Shown piece by piece: positions 40,903 through 48,292 of a stretch of DNA of 48,502 bases; position 1 is the first letter of the stretch, and every line of letters starts with the position of its first letter. A program made the position numbers and the translations under genes. The notes below the pieces were generated by a model. It did no database searches and was not told where the DNA came from. It saw nothing but the letters and a program-made list of their open reading frames with translations. The DNA comes from Candidatus Rokuibacteriota bacterium (lineage in GTDB: Bacteria > Methylomirabilota > Methylomirabilia > Rokubacteriales > CSP1-6). The stretch spans positions 1 through 48,502 of the forward strand of contig JACPCG010000083.1 of the NCBI GenBank assembly GCA_016179925.1. The letters are read 5' to 3'.

Positions 40903-42120
40903 TCACCACTCCCACAGCGCTGCCATCGGTACGGCGTAGAGGTTGTGGCCGAAGGGGACGACCTTGCGGCCGAGGTACAGGATCACGCCGATGCGGAAGC
41001 GCCGACCGGCCAGCTTGGCGAGCTCGTGGAGCCCCCGGAAGTCCTCGCCTCTGACCGTCTGGCTCTGCGTCACTTCAATGCCGAGGATCTCACCGGCTTC
41101 CCCCTCGACCACGACATCGACCTCGAGGCCCTTAGGAGTGCGGAAGTGGTAGAGCTGGGGCTGCTCTTCGTGCCACGACACCTGCTTGTGCAGCTCCATG
41201 ATCACGAAGTTTTCCAGTAGCGGGCCCCCGATCGGCTCCTTCGGCACGCGCGCGGCGCCGAGGTGGAGCAGCGCCGCCGCCAATCCGGTATCGGCGAAGA
41301 GCAGTTTCCCGGCCTTGACGACGCGGGAGCCGAGCTTCATACCCCACGCTGGCAGCGGGTGGACCAGGAACGTCCGTTCCAGCAGCGCCATATAGCGCTG
41401 GAGCGTCGTGTGGGGGATGCCGACCGAGCGCGAGATATCCGCGAGGTTGACGAGGGTGGCCACGCGCGTCGCGAGCAGCGCGACCAGGCGTGGCAGGGCG
41501 GCGAGGGCCTCGATGGTCGTCAGCTCTCGGATGTCCCGCTCGAGCACGCCGGTGACATACGAACGCAACCATGCCGCGCGCCGACGCTCGGCCCAGGTGT
41601 GGACCGCCGGATATCCGCCGCGGACGACGCGTTCCGCCACCTCATCAATGGGGACGGGGGTCGGGTTGCCCGGCAGGCGCTTGCGGCGGATCGTGTCGAG
41701 GAACCCCTCACGGCGCCCCAGGATCTCGCCCTGGGAGAACGGCCAGAGCGTGAGGATCTCCATGCGGCCCACGAGGGACTCGGCGACGCGCGGCACGAAC
41801 TGGATCTTGGCCGACCCCGTGAGCAGAAAGCGCCCCGGCCGTCGATCGCGATCCACCGACGCCTTGATGGCCAGGAGCAGTTCGGGGACGCGTTGGATCT
41901 CGTCGATGACGACGGTCCGCTCGTGCCGGCTGACGAAGGCTGTCGGGTCGGCCTGGGCGGCGGCCAGGAGGGTCGTGTCGTCCAGCGTGTAGTACCGATC
42001 CTCCGGCACGAGGGTCTGCGCCAGCGTGCTCTTGCCGACCTGGCGGGCCCCCGTGAGGAGGACGACCGGGGTGTCGCTCAGGGCCGCCTTGAGCGGCCCT
42101 TCTATGCCTCTCCGTAGCAC
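40903..42120 (-). CDS. AAA-family ATPase with DUF4143 domain
   Basis: A 405-residue protein. Walker A is LTGARQVGKSTLAQ (about residues 22-35), Walker B VVIDEIQRVPELL, sensor LLTGSAKIQF. The C-terminal DUF4143 part has ENFVIMELHKQ and FRTPKGLEVDVVVEGEAGEI with EVTQSQ, a restriction-nuclease-like fold. Members are widespread in bacteria and archaea, often in mobile or defence contexts, without a well-defined function. The start is GTG at 42120, inside a 19-bp palindrome that also contains the -10 box, so the transcript is probably leaderless and autoregulated. Confidence 0.9.
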   Translation of the reverse strand: MLRRGIEGPLKAALSDTPVVLLTGARQVGKSTLAQTLVPEDRYYTLDDTTLLAAAQADPTAFVSRHERTVVIDEIQRVPELLLAIKASVDRDRRPGRFLLTGSAKIQFVPRVAESLVGRMEILTLWPFSQGEILGRREGFLDTIRRKRLPGNPTPVPIDEVAERVVRGGYPAVHTWAERRRAAWLRSYVTGVLERDIRELTTIEALAALPRLVALLATRVATLVNLADISRSVGIPHTTLQRYMALLERTFLVHPLPAWGMKLGSRVVKAGKLLFADTGLAAALLHLGAARVPKEPIGGPLLENFVIMELHKQVSWHEEQPQLYHFRTPKGLEVDVVVEGEAGEILGIEVTQSQTVRGEDFRGLHELAKLAGRRFRIGVILYLGRKVVPFGHNLYAVPMAALWEW

Positions 42121-42137
42121 GGGTATATTATACCCGT
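42119..42137 (-). promoter_or_regulatory. 19-bp perfect palindrome over promoter and start codon
   Basis: ACGGGTATATTATACCCGT is fully symmetric around its centre. On the minus strand it contains TATAAT (42132-42127), six bases before the GTG start of the ATPase. A protein bound here would block both transcription and start-codon access. Confidence 0.65.
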
Positions 42138-42213
42138 CTTATGGGGTTGTAGCCGAGGCCATTCTACCGCGGCACGATGTGCTGATGCCTCTTCCCACTC
42201 CGGAGGCGCGTGT

Positions 42214-43389
42214 TCAATTCGGGGAAGGCGCTTCAGTGGAATGGATCGCCTGGAGGACGGCCGCCGGATCCACACGGCGCCGGAATCTGACGACCAGCGC
42301 GCCGGGCGGAAGATCCGCCTGGGCACAGTTTCGCGCCTCGTCGATGCAGAGGATCAGTCGCGACACGCGGGCCGTCCGATACAGCGCGAGTTTTCGCGCC
42401 ACGTAGTCCGGCGTCCAGAAGCCCACGATCTCCAGGAGCCACCGCCGCTCGGGATCGGAGCGGGGCTGGAGGGCGAAGTCCGGAAAGATCAGGGTGCGGT
42501 CAGCGGCGATTGGCTCGGGCTCGCGAACCACATCCCAGCCTGGCGCGAGCCGCCGGAAGTCACGGGCGAAGCGCTCCTCGAGGCGGCTGTCGTACTCGCG
42601 CGGCGCGCTGGCGGGAAAGATCGGATCACCCGTCGCGAGTTGCAGGGTCAGGCGGCGTCCGTCGAGCACGCATTCCGCGTGCAGGCGGAAGCGCGGGCAC
42701 CACCCGAGCAGCGGGATCAATTCGCCGAGCGCGTGACCGTAGAGCCGGGTGTGCTGGAACAGCGCGAACGGCCCCGAGATCTCCACTGACGCGCCGCCGT
42801 GCCCGGACGGTTCGGCCACGCTGCAGATCAGTCCACGCCACTTCGCGTGGCGGACCAGGGCCCGCGTGTTCCCGTCCACGTCGATCCTGAGAGCCGTCGC
42901 GTGGAACAGGAGCCGCTGAACCAGCGCGAGGTTGGTGCGCAGCGCCAGCTCCGGCGCCGACAAGGGCTGTCCCGGCGCGCTGACGAGCCGTTCGCCGGGG
43001 AGGTCGGCGAACAGCGACCCGCGGAGGTCGGCGATGGTCACCCCGAGCGAGGCCGCGACGTTGGACAGCACGTCAGGCGGCGCCTCGGACGTCCGGGCCG
43101 CCTCCACGAAGACCAGCGCCCGCGCGCGCCTGGGCGGCACCGCGGCCACGCTTGGATGGCCGCGCCGCAGGCGCGCGAGAACCTCGACGGCCAGTTTGAG
43201 CTTCTCCGGGGGGCTCTCGCATGGGAGCGGCTCGCGCAGCCGGGCATCCAGCTCGCGTTGGGGCCGTCCGATGAACCGCTCGTGCTCGTCGAGGAGGGAC
43301 CGCAACCACGGATGGTCGTGCTCCCCGAGGAAGTGAGGAACGACGATGGCGCCCGCGACGCTATAGCTGACCAGACGATCGGGTAACAA
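42214..43389 (-). CDS. Bax1-like nuclease (DUF790), XPB partner
   Basis: A 391-residue DUF790 protein. The C-terminal part has the PD-(D/E)xK-like core LIFPDFALQPR and LEIVGFWTPDYVARKLALYR, which is the diagnostic DUF790 segment (VPDF...EVVGFWTPEY). The N-terminal part is the XPB-binding region. In archaea Bax1 forms a helicase-nuclease complex with XPB and incises bubble DNA in a repair-like reaction. Its TTG start overlaps the helicase gene by 29 bases, so the two are made together. It is flanked by toxin-antitoxin genes and a DUF4143 ATPase. Confidence 0.9.
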   Translation of the reverse strand: MLPDRLVSYSVAGAIVVPHFLGEHDHPWLRSLLDEHERFIGRPQRELDARLREPLPCESPPEKLKLAVEVLARLRRGHPSVAAVPPRRARALVFVEAARTSEAPPDVLSNVAASLGVTIADLRGSLFADLPGERLVSAPGQPLSAPELALRTNLALVQRLLFHATALRIDVDGNTRALVRHAKWRGLICSVAEPSGHGGASVEISGPFALFQHTRLYGHALGELIPLLGWCPRFRLHAECVLDGRRLTLQLATGDPIFPASAPREYDSRLEERFARDFRRLAPGWDVVREPEPIAADRTLIFPDFALQPRSDPERRWLLEIVGFWTPDYVARKLALYRTARVSRLILCIDEARNCAQADLPPGALVVRFRRRVDPAAVLQAIHSTEAPSPN

Positions 43390-44734
43390 GCCCGCGGCGT
43401 CTCCTCAGCGCCTGACCGACTTCGATGGTGTTCCGGGTGACGAGCTCGTACACGACGGCGCGCTTGCCCTCGCTCGGCCGCAGCAACCGCCCGACCCGTT
43501 GCACGTGCTCGCGCTCTCCAAGGGCGCCCCCGACGATGACGGCGACGTCCGCGTCAGGGACGTCGAGCCCTTCGTTGAGCACCCGGGCCGACACGAGCGT
43601 GCGGAGCTCGCCGCGGCGGAAGCGCTCGAGCACGTCCTCGCGCTCCTGACGGCCGATGTCGCAGGTGAGCGGCATGACGAGATGCTCGCGCGCGATCGCG
43701 TAGGCCGTGTCGTTGTCGGCGGTGAAGACCAGCACCCTGGAGTCACGGTGGCGTTCGAGCAGGGAGCGCAAGGCGCGATGTTTGGCGTGCGTGAACGACA
43801 GCAGCCGCCGCATTTGGCGCCACGCCGCCAGGGCGCGACGTCCCGCCGGGGTGCGGGCGGCGTCTCGGCTGAAGTCCGCCCACGTGGCGCCCGGCGCGGC
43901 CCGCCGGAACTCTGTGTAGACGCCCCTGAAGATCGCAGCGAGGTTCGTGTAGGCGGAGCGTTCCTCGGGAGAGAGGTCCAGGTACAGCGTGATCGCGTCG
44001 AAGCTGGCGAGAAATCCGCCGGCGAGGTCGGCGACGGCGAGCTCGAAGACCGTCGGGCCCACCAGCTCGGCCAGGCAGGTCGCCGCGCCCGCGTCGCGCG
44101 GAGGCGTGGCCGTCAGGCCGAGACGCGCGTCCGCGATCGCCATCTCGAGGGCCTCGTCGCGGAGGCCACCGCCGAAATGGTGCACCTCGTCGACGATGAG
44201 AAGGTCGAAGCGATCGCCGAGCTGATCCATGTGCCGATACGCCCCTTCGAAGGTCGCCACCGTGACCGGCGCCACCCGGCGCACGCCGTCGCCGTAGCGC
44301 CCGATCGGGCCCCGGTACACCGTGCTGATCTCCCGGGACCATTGGTCGAGCAGGACCCGGGTCGGCACGAGGCACAAGGCGCTCAACTGCGTCCGCTGCA
44401 TGGCGGCAAGAGCCAGCCGTGTCTTGCCGCTCCCCGTCGGGAGCGCGACGACGCCGCGTCGATGCGCCAGTTCCCACGCCGACAGCGCCGCCTCCTGGTA
44501 GCTGCGGAGATCGACGGCCGACCACGCCTCCGGCACGGATCGAGGACGTGGCGGGAGGTCCTGCACTCGCACGCCCGCCGCGAGGAGCCAGCGCTTGAGG
44601 GCCGAGTGCCTGCGGGCGGGCGCCCGATACGCATGCACGCGACGGTCCCAGAGGACTCCCGGTGCGGCGGCGAGGTTCAGGCCATGCGGTGGATCGGCCA
44701 GCACGATCGTCCCTCGGTCGAATCGCAGCGTCAT
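43361..44734 (-). CDS. XPB-like superfamily 2 helicase
   Basis: A 457-residue helicase. LRSYQEAALSAWELAHRRGV precedes motif I ALPTGSGKTRLA; motif II is VDEVHH (DEVH in place of DEAH), motif III LTATPPRD, and motifs IV-VI include VLVFTADN, VSARVLNEGLDVPDADVAVI and QRVGRLLRPSEGKRA. This matches archaeal-type XPB, including the short N-terminal damage-recognition-like domain. With the overlapping Bax1 gene it forms a DNA-processing pair, either in repair or in defence. A 58-bp repeat that recurs 3 kb away lies just upstream. Confidence 0.9.
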   Translation of the reverse strand: MTLRFDRGTIVLADPPHGLNLAAAPGVLWDRRVHAYRAPARRHSALKRWLLAAGVRVQDLPPRPRSVPEAWSAVDLRSYQEAALSAWELAHRRGVVALPTGSGKTRLALAAMQRTQLSALCLVPTRVLLDQWSREISTVYRGPIGRYGDGVRRVAPVTVATFEGAYRHMDQLGDRFDLLIVDEVHHFGGGLRDEALEMAIADARLGLTATPPRDAGAATCLAELVGPTVFELAVADLAGGFLASFDAITLYLDLSPEERSAYTNLAAIFRGVYTEFRRAAPGATWADFSRDAARTPAGRRALAAWRQMRRLLSFTHAKHRALRSLLERHRDSRVLVFTADNDTAYAIAREHLVMPLTCDIGRQEREDVLERFRRGELRTLVSARVLNEGLDVPDADVAVIVGGALGEREHVQRVGRLLRPSEGKRAVVYELVTRNTIEVGQALRRRRGLVTRSSGQL

Positions 44735-44801
44735 GACCAGCGCGCCCGCGCCGTCGGAACCCGCGTCTCCTTTCGGGCATTCAGCGAGGACGGACGCCCT
44801 A

Positions 44802-44859
44802 GAGAACGTTACTGCGCGTTACGAGCCGCGCCAATGCCCAAAGATGGATACACGCGCGT
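44802..44859. repeat. 58-bp perfect direct repeat, copy 1
   Basis: Identical to 47758-47815. Similarity continues imperfectly on both sides (about 44733-44890 against 47693-47846). The copy lies just upstream of the helicase gene. On the plus strand a frame reads YCALRAAPMPKDGYTRV in both copies, but no protein family is recognised. Confidence 0.8.
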
Positions 44860-44917
44860 CGCCGGCAAAGGACGGCTCGCGATCGGTAGGGATTAGCGGC
44901 TTGTTCGGCCTCGCGGA

Positions 44918-45152
44918 CTAAGCCTTCGTGGCTCGGAGCCGCCGTGGGCCGGAGGCTCGCCGGGCTGGAAATGCGATCTTCACTTCCCGGCCAAGCGCTC
45001 GCGCAATCTTGACCAACGTCTCAAGGGTCATATTTTGGGCCGGGCTCGTCTCGTGCCAGCGCAGTCTGGCTCAGATGGCGCCGCTTTCGCAGTCGGGCGA
45101 TCCGGGCGCCGACACGAAGCGCCTCGAGTTCTTCCTCAATGAGCGCCCGCAT
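44918..45152 (-). pseudogene. HigA/Xre-type antitoxin remnant
   Basis: One frame begins MRALIEEELEALRVGARIAR and LRKRRHLSQTALA, the start of an Xre helix-turn-helix domain of the HigA type. A deletion then removes the recognition helix, and the sequence resumes in another frame at ETLVKIARALGREVKIAF followed by a basic tail. The total length is not a multiple of three. The linked toxin gene is not visible. This is a dead antitoxin gene. Confidence 0.75.
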
Positions 45153-45248
45153 CTCAGGGTCGCCCAACGGTCTCCCCCGGGCTTGCGCAACATCCTGCTG
45201 ACCGTCGTGCCCTCGCCCCGCGCCGCGCTACTCCGGGTTCCGCAGTCC

Positions 45249-45463
45249 CTACCGGGAGGCGGGCATCCTGGCCGTCATCGCCCGCAGCCAGGCTTCGAGG
45301 GTCGCGAGATGGCGCGGGAGGCGACCGAAGATCGCGACCGCGATCCGCTCGTTGTAGTCGCGGCGTCACGCTCGACCCGGGTCGGCTTCGCGAGCACCGC
45401 GAGCTCGCGCAGCGTGGCCACGGCCCGGCTCGCGACGGTCACGCGCTCGCGGAGGCGATCCAG
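45249..45463 (-). pseudogene. Remnant of HI0074-like nucleotidyltransferase-binding protein
   Basis: The start LDRLRERVTVASRAVATLRE with PTRVERDAA is the N-terminus of the HI0074 family. The end YNERIAVAIFGRLPRHLATL and EAWL is its C-terminus, in a different frame. About 80 central residues are missing between ERDAA and YNERI. It overlaps the end of the upstream MNT gene at 45439, as HI0073/HI0074 pairs do, so the pair lost this partner. Confidence 0.7.
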
Positions 45464-45774
45464 AGGATGCCCTCCCGGCGCACCCGCTCGCGAAACTCGG
45501 TGTCGGCGTCGGAGAGGTCGACCACATCGACCCGGTACGGCACGGTGCTCTCCTCCAGCGCCTCGCGCAGACGTGCGAGGGTCTCCGGCGGTAAGGGCTC
45601 GGCAGCGTCCAGGGCGATGTCGATATCGCTGGCCTGATGCGGGGCGCCCGACGCCCATGAGCCGAACAGATAGACGGCGACGGGCCGGCCAGCGAGCGCG
45701 CGCTGGACGATCGCCCGCACGTGGTCCAGCGTCGCGGCGGCGTGGCTCGTGTCCGCTCTTGCCCGGGCACTCAC
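45439..45774 (-). CDS. MNT-type nucleotidyltransferase (HI0073-like)
   Basis: A 111-residue protein with YLFGSWASGAPHQASDIDIA (GSx10DxD with DID), followed by DVVDLSDADTEFRERVRREG. It belongs to the minimal nucleotidyltransferases that pair with HEPN/HI0074 proteins. Its partner gene just downstream is deleted internally. TACACT lies six bases before the GTG start, indicating a leaderless promoter. Whether it still functions alone is unknown. Confidence 0.87.
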   Translation of the reverse strand: MSARARADTSHAAATLDHVRAIVQRALAGRPVAVYLFGSWASGAPHQASDIDIALDAAEPLPPETLARLREALEESTVPYRVDVVDLSDADTEFRERVRREGILWIASASA

Positions 45775-45816
45775 AGGACCAGTGTACTCGGAGTGGCCTG
45801 GTGGCGAGGAGGACCT

Positions 45817-45915
45817 TCAGACCGACGCGCTCTTCAGCAGCTCGGTGTAGCGCTCGGCCACCGCCAGGAAGGCGCGATTGCTATCGAGGGCGCTGGGTGG
45901 TGGCTGCCTGCTCAT
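45817..45915 (-). CDS. 32-residue ORF after a repeated promoter-like sequence
   Basis: MSRQPPPSALDSNRAFLAVA and then ERYTELLKSASV. Upstream is CGCGGTAGAATGG, which also occurs before the DUF4143 ATPase. The ORF looks like a helical N-terminus of a longer protein, so it may be a remnant. Apart from this, 45775-46073 shows no gene. Confidence 0.3.
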   Translation of the reverse strand: MSRQPPPSALDSNRAFLAVAERYTELLKSASV

Positions 45916-45916
45916 T

Positions 45917-45949
45917 GCCGAGCCCATTCTACCGCGACACAGTGTCCTG
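45917..45949 (-). repeat. Promoter-like repeat, copy 2
   Basis: Shares the core CCATTCTACCGCG and flanking bases with 42152-42184. Read on the minus strand it is CGCGGTAGAATGG, containing a TAGAAT -10 box. Each copy lies upstream of a minus-strand accessory gene. Confidence 0.45.
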
Positions 45950-46073
45950 GCCCCCGTGCGAGAGAAAAGACAGGCGATGAGGACGTCGGCGTCGAGGCGC
46001 GACGTCCCTCACGGACGGTCGGCGAGGTCGTTCTGGAGATCCCGGTAGAAGTTCTCGTGCGATCCGCGGGACG

Positions 46074-46740
46074 CTACGACCCGAAGCGGCGATCGCGCTG
46101 CTGGAAGGAGCGCACGGCGCGCAGGAAGTCGATCCGGCGGAAGGCCGGCCAGTGGACTTCGCAGAAGTAGAACTCGCTGTAGGCGCTCTGCCAGAGCAGG
46201 AAGCCCGAGAGCCGGACCTCGCCGCTGGTGCGGATGATGAGGTCGGGGTCGGGCAGGTCGGGCGCGTAGAGGTACTGCGCGCGTGTCCAGGTCCTCGCCC
46301 TGCTTGGCCTTCTCGCGGAGCAGCGCCTGCACGGCGTCGATGATCTCCTGGCGGCCGCCGTAGGCGACGGCGATCGTGAGCAGCATGCCCCGGTAGGCGG
46401 CCGTCGCCTCCTCCGCCACCAGGGAGTCCGGCAGGAGGTCGAGCTTGCCGACGGCGCGCACGCGCACGCCGAGGCGGCGGATGGGTGGATGACCCGCGAG
46501 CTGGACGAGCTTGGCCTCGACCGCCGAGAGGATGCCCGAAACCTCCGTCGGCGTTCGCTGGAAGTTCTCCGTCGACAGCACCCAGAGGGTCACGGCGGGG
46601 ATGGACAGCTCGGCGCACCAGAGGAGCACGTCGTCGAGCTTCCGCGCCCCGAGCCGGTACGCCTCGCGCGGGTCGACGACGCCTTGCTCGAGGGCGTACC
46701 GCCGGTTGCCGTCGAGGATGATGCCGAGGTGCCGCGGCAC
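46074..46740 (-). pseudogene. uppS: Undecaprenyl-diphosphate synthase-like gene with a frameshift
   Basis: The N-terminal frame reads PRHLGIILDGNRRYALEQGV with the catalytic Asp10 in ILDGNRR, then [14 protein letters not shown], and stays good to [10 protein letters not shown] near 46286. There two bases are missing in a GC dinucleotide run, and the next frame continues [20 protein letters not shown] and then [20 protein letters not shown] to the end RRFGS. Rejoined, the length is about 222 residues. A possible MKALLY start further upstream in another frame suggests an N-terminal deletion too. An assembly or sequencing error is possible because the break is in a simple repeat. It would make the polyprenyl carrier for cell-wall glycans. 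Confidence 0.75.
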
Positions 46741-46805
46741 CGGCCGGCCGCGGATAGAGGAGCGCCTTCACTCCGCCCCAAGGTAGCGTCCTGGTCCCCG
46801 GTCGG

Positions 46806-46923
46806 TCAAGAATTGGGCGCGCCAGAATCGGGCGCGCCAGGAGGCTTGACCGAGGTGACGACCAGCTCGCTGCCGCCCGGCGTCCGCTCGAGCCGGCTCA
46901 CCGGGACCCCGCAATGCTCGTAT
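46806..46923 (-). pseudogene. C-terminal fragment of a methyltransferase
   Basis: About 38 codons read YEHCGVPVSRLERTPGGSEL and VVTSV followed by a Gly/Pro tail. They match the C-terminus of the methyltransferase at 33.4 kb (CYRRCGVPVSRVDRTPGGHEVVISSL). The rest of the gene is absent. Confidence 0.65.
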
Positions 46924-46951
46924 GGGCTTCCGGCAGGTCGCGCTGGCCTGT

Positions 46952-46981
46952 TTGACTTTGCGCCGACGGCTTCGCTATGGT
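46952..46981 (+). promoter_or_regulatory. Putative promoter of the YjbQ-like gene
   Basis: TTGACT (46952-46957) and TATGGT (46976-46981) are spaced by 18 bases, with nine bases from the -10 box to the ATG. Confidence 0.45.
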
Positions 46982-46990
46982 TCAGGGGTG

Positions 46991-47419
46991 ATGCGAGTGT
47001 TCACGGCCTCGCTGACGTTGGCCACCGAAGGGCGCACCGAGGTCTCGGACATCACGAAGCTCGTTCGCGAGGTGGTCGAGCGGCTGCCGGTCTCGGCGGG
47101 CGTCGCGCTCGTCAACACGCTCCACACGACGTGCGCGCTCTTCGTCAACGAGTTCCAGAGCGCCCTCATGGACGATCTGAAATGCCTCATCGAGCGGCTC
47201 GTGCCGGAGCGAGCCGGGTACCGCCACGACGACCCGCGCGTCTCCGACTGCGAGCGTGGGAACGCGCACGCGCACCTGCGGGCCGCCCTCATCGGGCGGA
47301 GCGTCGCGCTCGGGATCAACAACGGGGAGCTGACGCTCGGCCGGTTCCAGTCGATCATCTTCGCCGAGCTCGACGGACCGCGGAAGCGGAAGATCAGCGT
47401 CCAGGTCATCGGCGCCTAA
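46991..47419 (+). CDS. yjbQ: YjbQ/UPF0047 family protein
   Basis: A 142-residue protein from ATG 46991. NTLHTTCALFVNEFQSALMD, then NAHAHLRAALIGRSVALGIN, GELTLGRFQSIIFAELDGPR and RKISVQVIG are the conserved blocks of this family. Members form trimers with a conserved His cluster (here HTT and HAHL); some have thiamine-phosphate synthase activity in vitro. Its physiological role is unclear. An upstream start at 46922 is in frame but lies in a methyltransferase remnant. Confidence 0.92.
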   Translation: MRVFTASLTLATEGRTEVSDITKLVREVVERLPVSAGVALVNTLHTTCALFVNEFQSALMDDLKCLIERLVPERAGYRHDDPRVSDCERGNAHAHLRAALIGRSVALGINNGELTLGRFQSIIFAELDGPRKRKISVQVIGA

Positions 47420-47436
47420 GCCTGGCGCCGGCGGCG

Positions 47437-47619
47437 TCACTTCCCTTCGGAAGCGATCCTCCGTAGCTGCTGCACCGCGTCGTAGGGGTGGTCGCCCCTC
47501 ACGACCTTCAGCAAGACCCGGGTCGAGAAGACCACCAGCCAGAACGCGCCCGCCCAGAACGCCGCCGTGCTCACCAGGAGCCCGAGCGGGAGTCTGCGGA
47601 GGCGGAGCTTTTTCCTCAT
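47437..47619 (-). CDS. Small single-pass membrane protein
   Basis: About 60 residues: a basic N-terminus MRKKLRLRRLPLG, one hydrophobic segment (LLVSTAAFWAGAFWLVVF) and a cytoplasmic-looking tail VLLKVVRGDHPYDAVQQLRR. TATAAT at 47632-47627 ends seven bases before the ATG at 47619, so it should be leaderless; the ATG at 47628 lies inside the -10 box and is unlikely. No family is recognised. Confidence 0.65.
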   Translation of the reverse strand: MRKKLRLRRLPLGLLVSTAAFWAGAFWLVVFSTRVLLKVVRGDHPYDAVQQLRRIASEGK

Positions 47620-47757
47620 CGCCCCCATTATATGCGAGACGCGAGGGAAGTAGCCGCCTCACGGCGCGCCGGGGAGCACCTGGTTGCAGCGCCATGCCCG
47701 GCGCGCCGGTGCCGTCCGAGTTCACGTCTCCCTTCGACAGCGACAACGGACGCAGTG

Positions 47758-47815
47758 GAGAACGTTACTGCGCGTTACGAGCCGCGCCAATGCCCAAAGA
47801 TGGATACACGCGCGT
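47758..47815. repeat. 58-bp perfect direct repeat, copy 2
   Basis: Identical to 44802-44859, with weaker similarity on both sides. It lies in a gene-poor stretch (47620-47968) that otherwise holds only a GT39 fragment. Confidence 0.8.
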
Positions 47816-47863
47816 GACCGGCAAAGAACCGCTTGCGATCGGTGGGCGAGCCCCGTCGCCAGG

Positions 47864-47915
47864 AGAGGCATCCCAGCTTGACGAAGAGGAACGGGAGGCT
47901 CAACGCCAGCAGCAT
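47864..47915 (-). pseudogene. Start of a GT39 gene, duplicated fragment
   Basis: About 17 codons read MLLALSLPFLFVKLGCLS. They match the beginning of the GT39 gene at 37.9 kb (MSMLLLLVLSLPFLFVNLGM) at the DNA level too. The similarity then stops. The fragment is followed by a HEPN gene, as the intact copy is. Confidence 0.65.
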
Positions 47916-47968
47916 GCGCTCTGAATTTCTCGCCGCCGGGCGGCCGCGTATACGACAATCGAGCCGGA

Positions 47969-48271
47969 ATGGTGAGTCGAGCGCCCGATTGGTTCAGCCA
48001 GGCGGAGCGTGATCTCGGACAGGCGGAAGACTCCCGCCGGGCCGGGCGTCACGAGTGGGCGTGCTTCGCGGCTCATCAGGCCGCGGAGAAGGCCGTGAAG
48101 GCTCTTCACCTCCACCTGGGCCAGGAGGCTTGGGGCCACGTCGTGGCCAAGCTGCTCCGTGATCTCCCGGCCTCGGCAGGGGTCGCTGCAGCGCTGGCGC
48201 CGTTCGAACACTACGGCCCACTCCAGAGCGAGGGGGCGCTGCGCTTTGCCGGTGCGATCTCGGCGGGGTGA
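47969..48271 (+). pseudogene. HEPN-domain gene with internal deletion
   Basis: A 100-residue ORF. The start is normal for HEPN proteins: DWFSQAERDLGQAEDSRRAG, HEWACFAAHQAAEKAVKAL, EAWGHVVAKLLRDLP. The expected segment with YxPxRYPN is missing, and APFEHYGPLQSEGALRFAGA follows directly; the last helix is also cut short. The missing YIPTRYPN part is present in the intact HEPN at 38.5 kb. No MNT gene follows in the window. It may be dead or a short inactive form. Confidence 0.7.
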
Positions 48272-48292
48272 AGGCGCTGTAGACGGTTGTGG

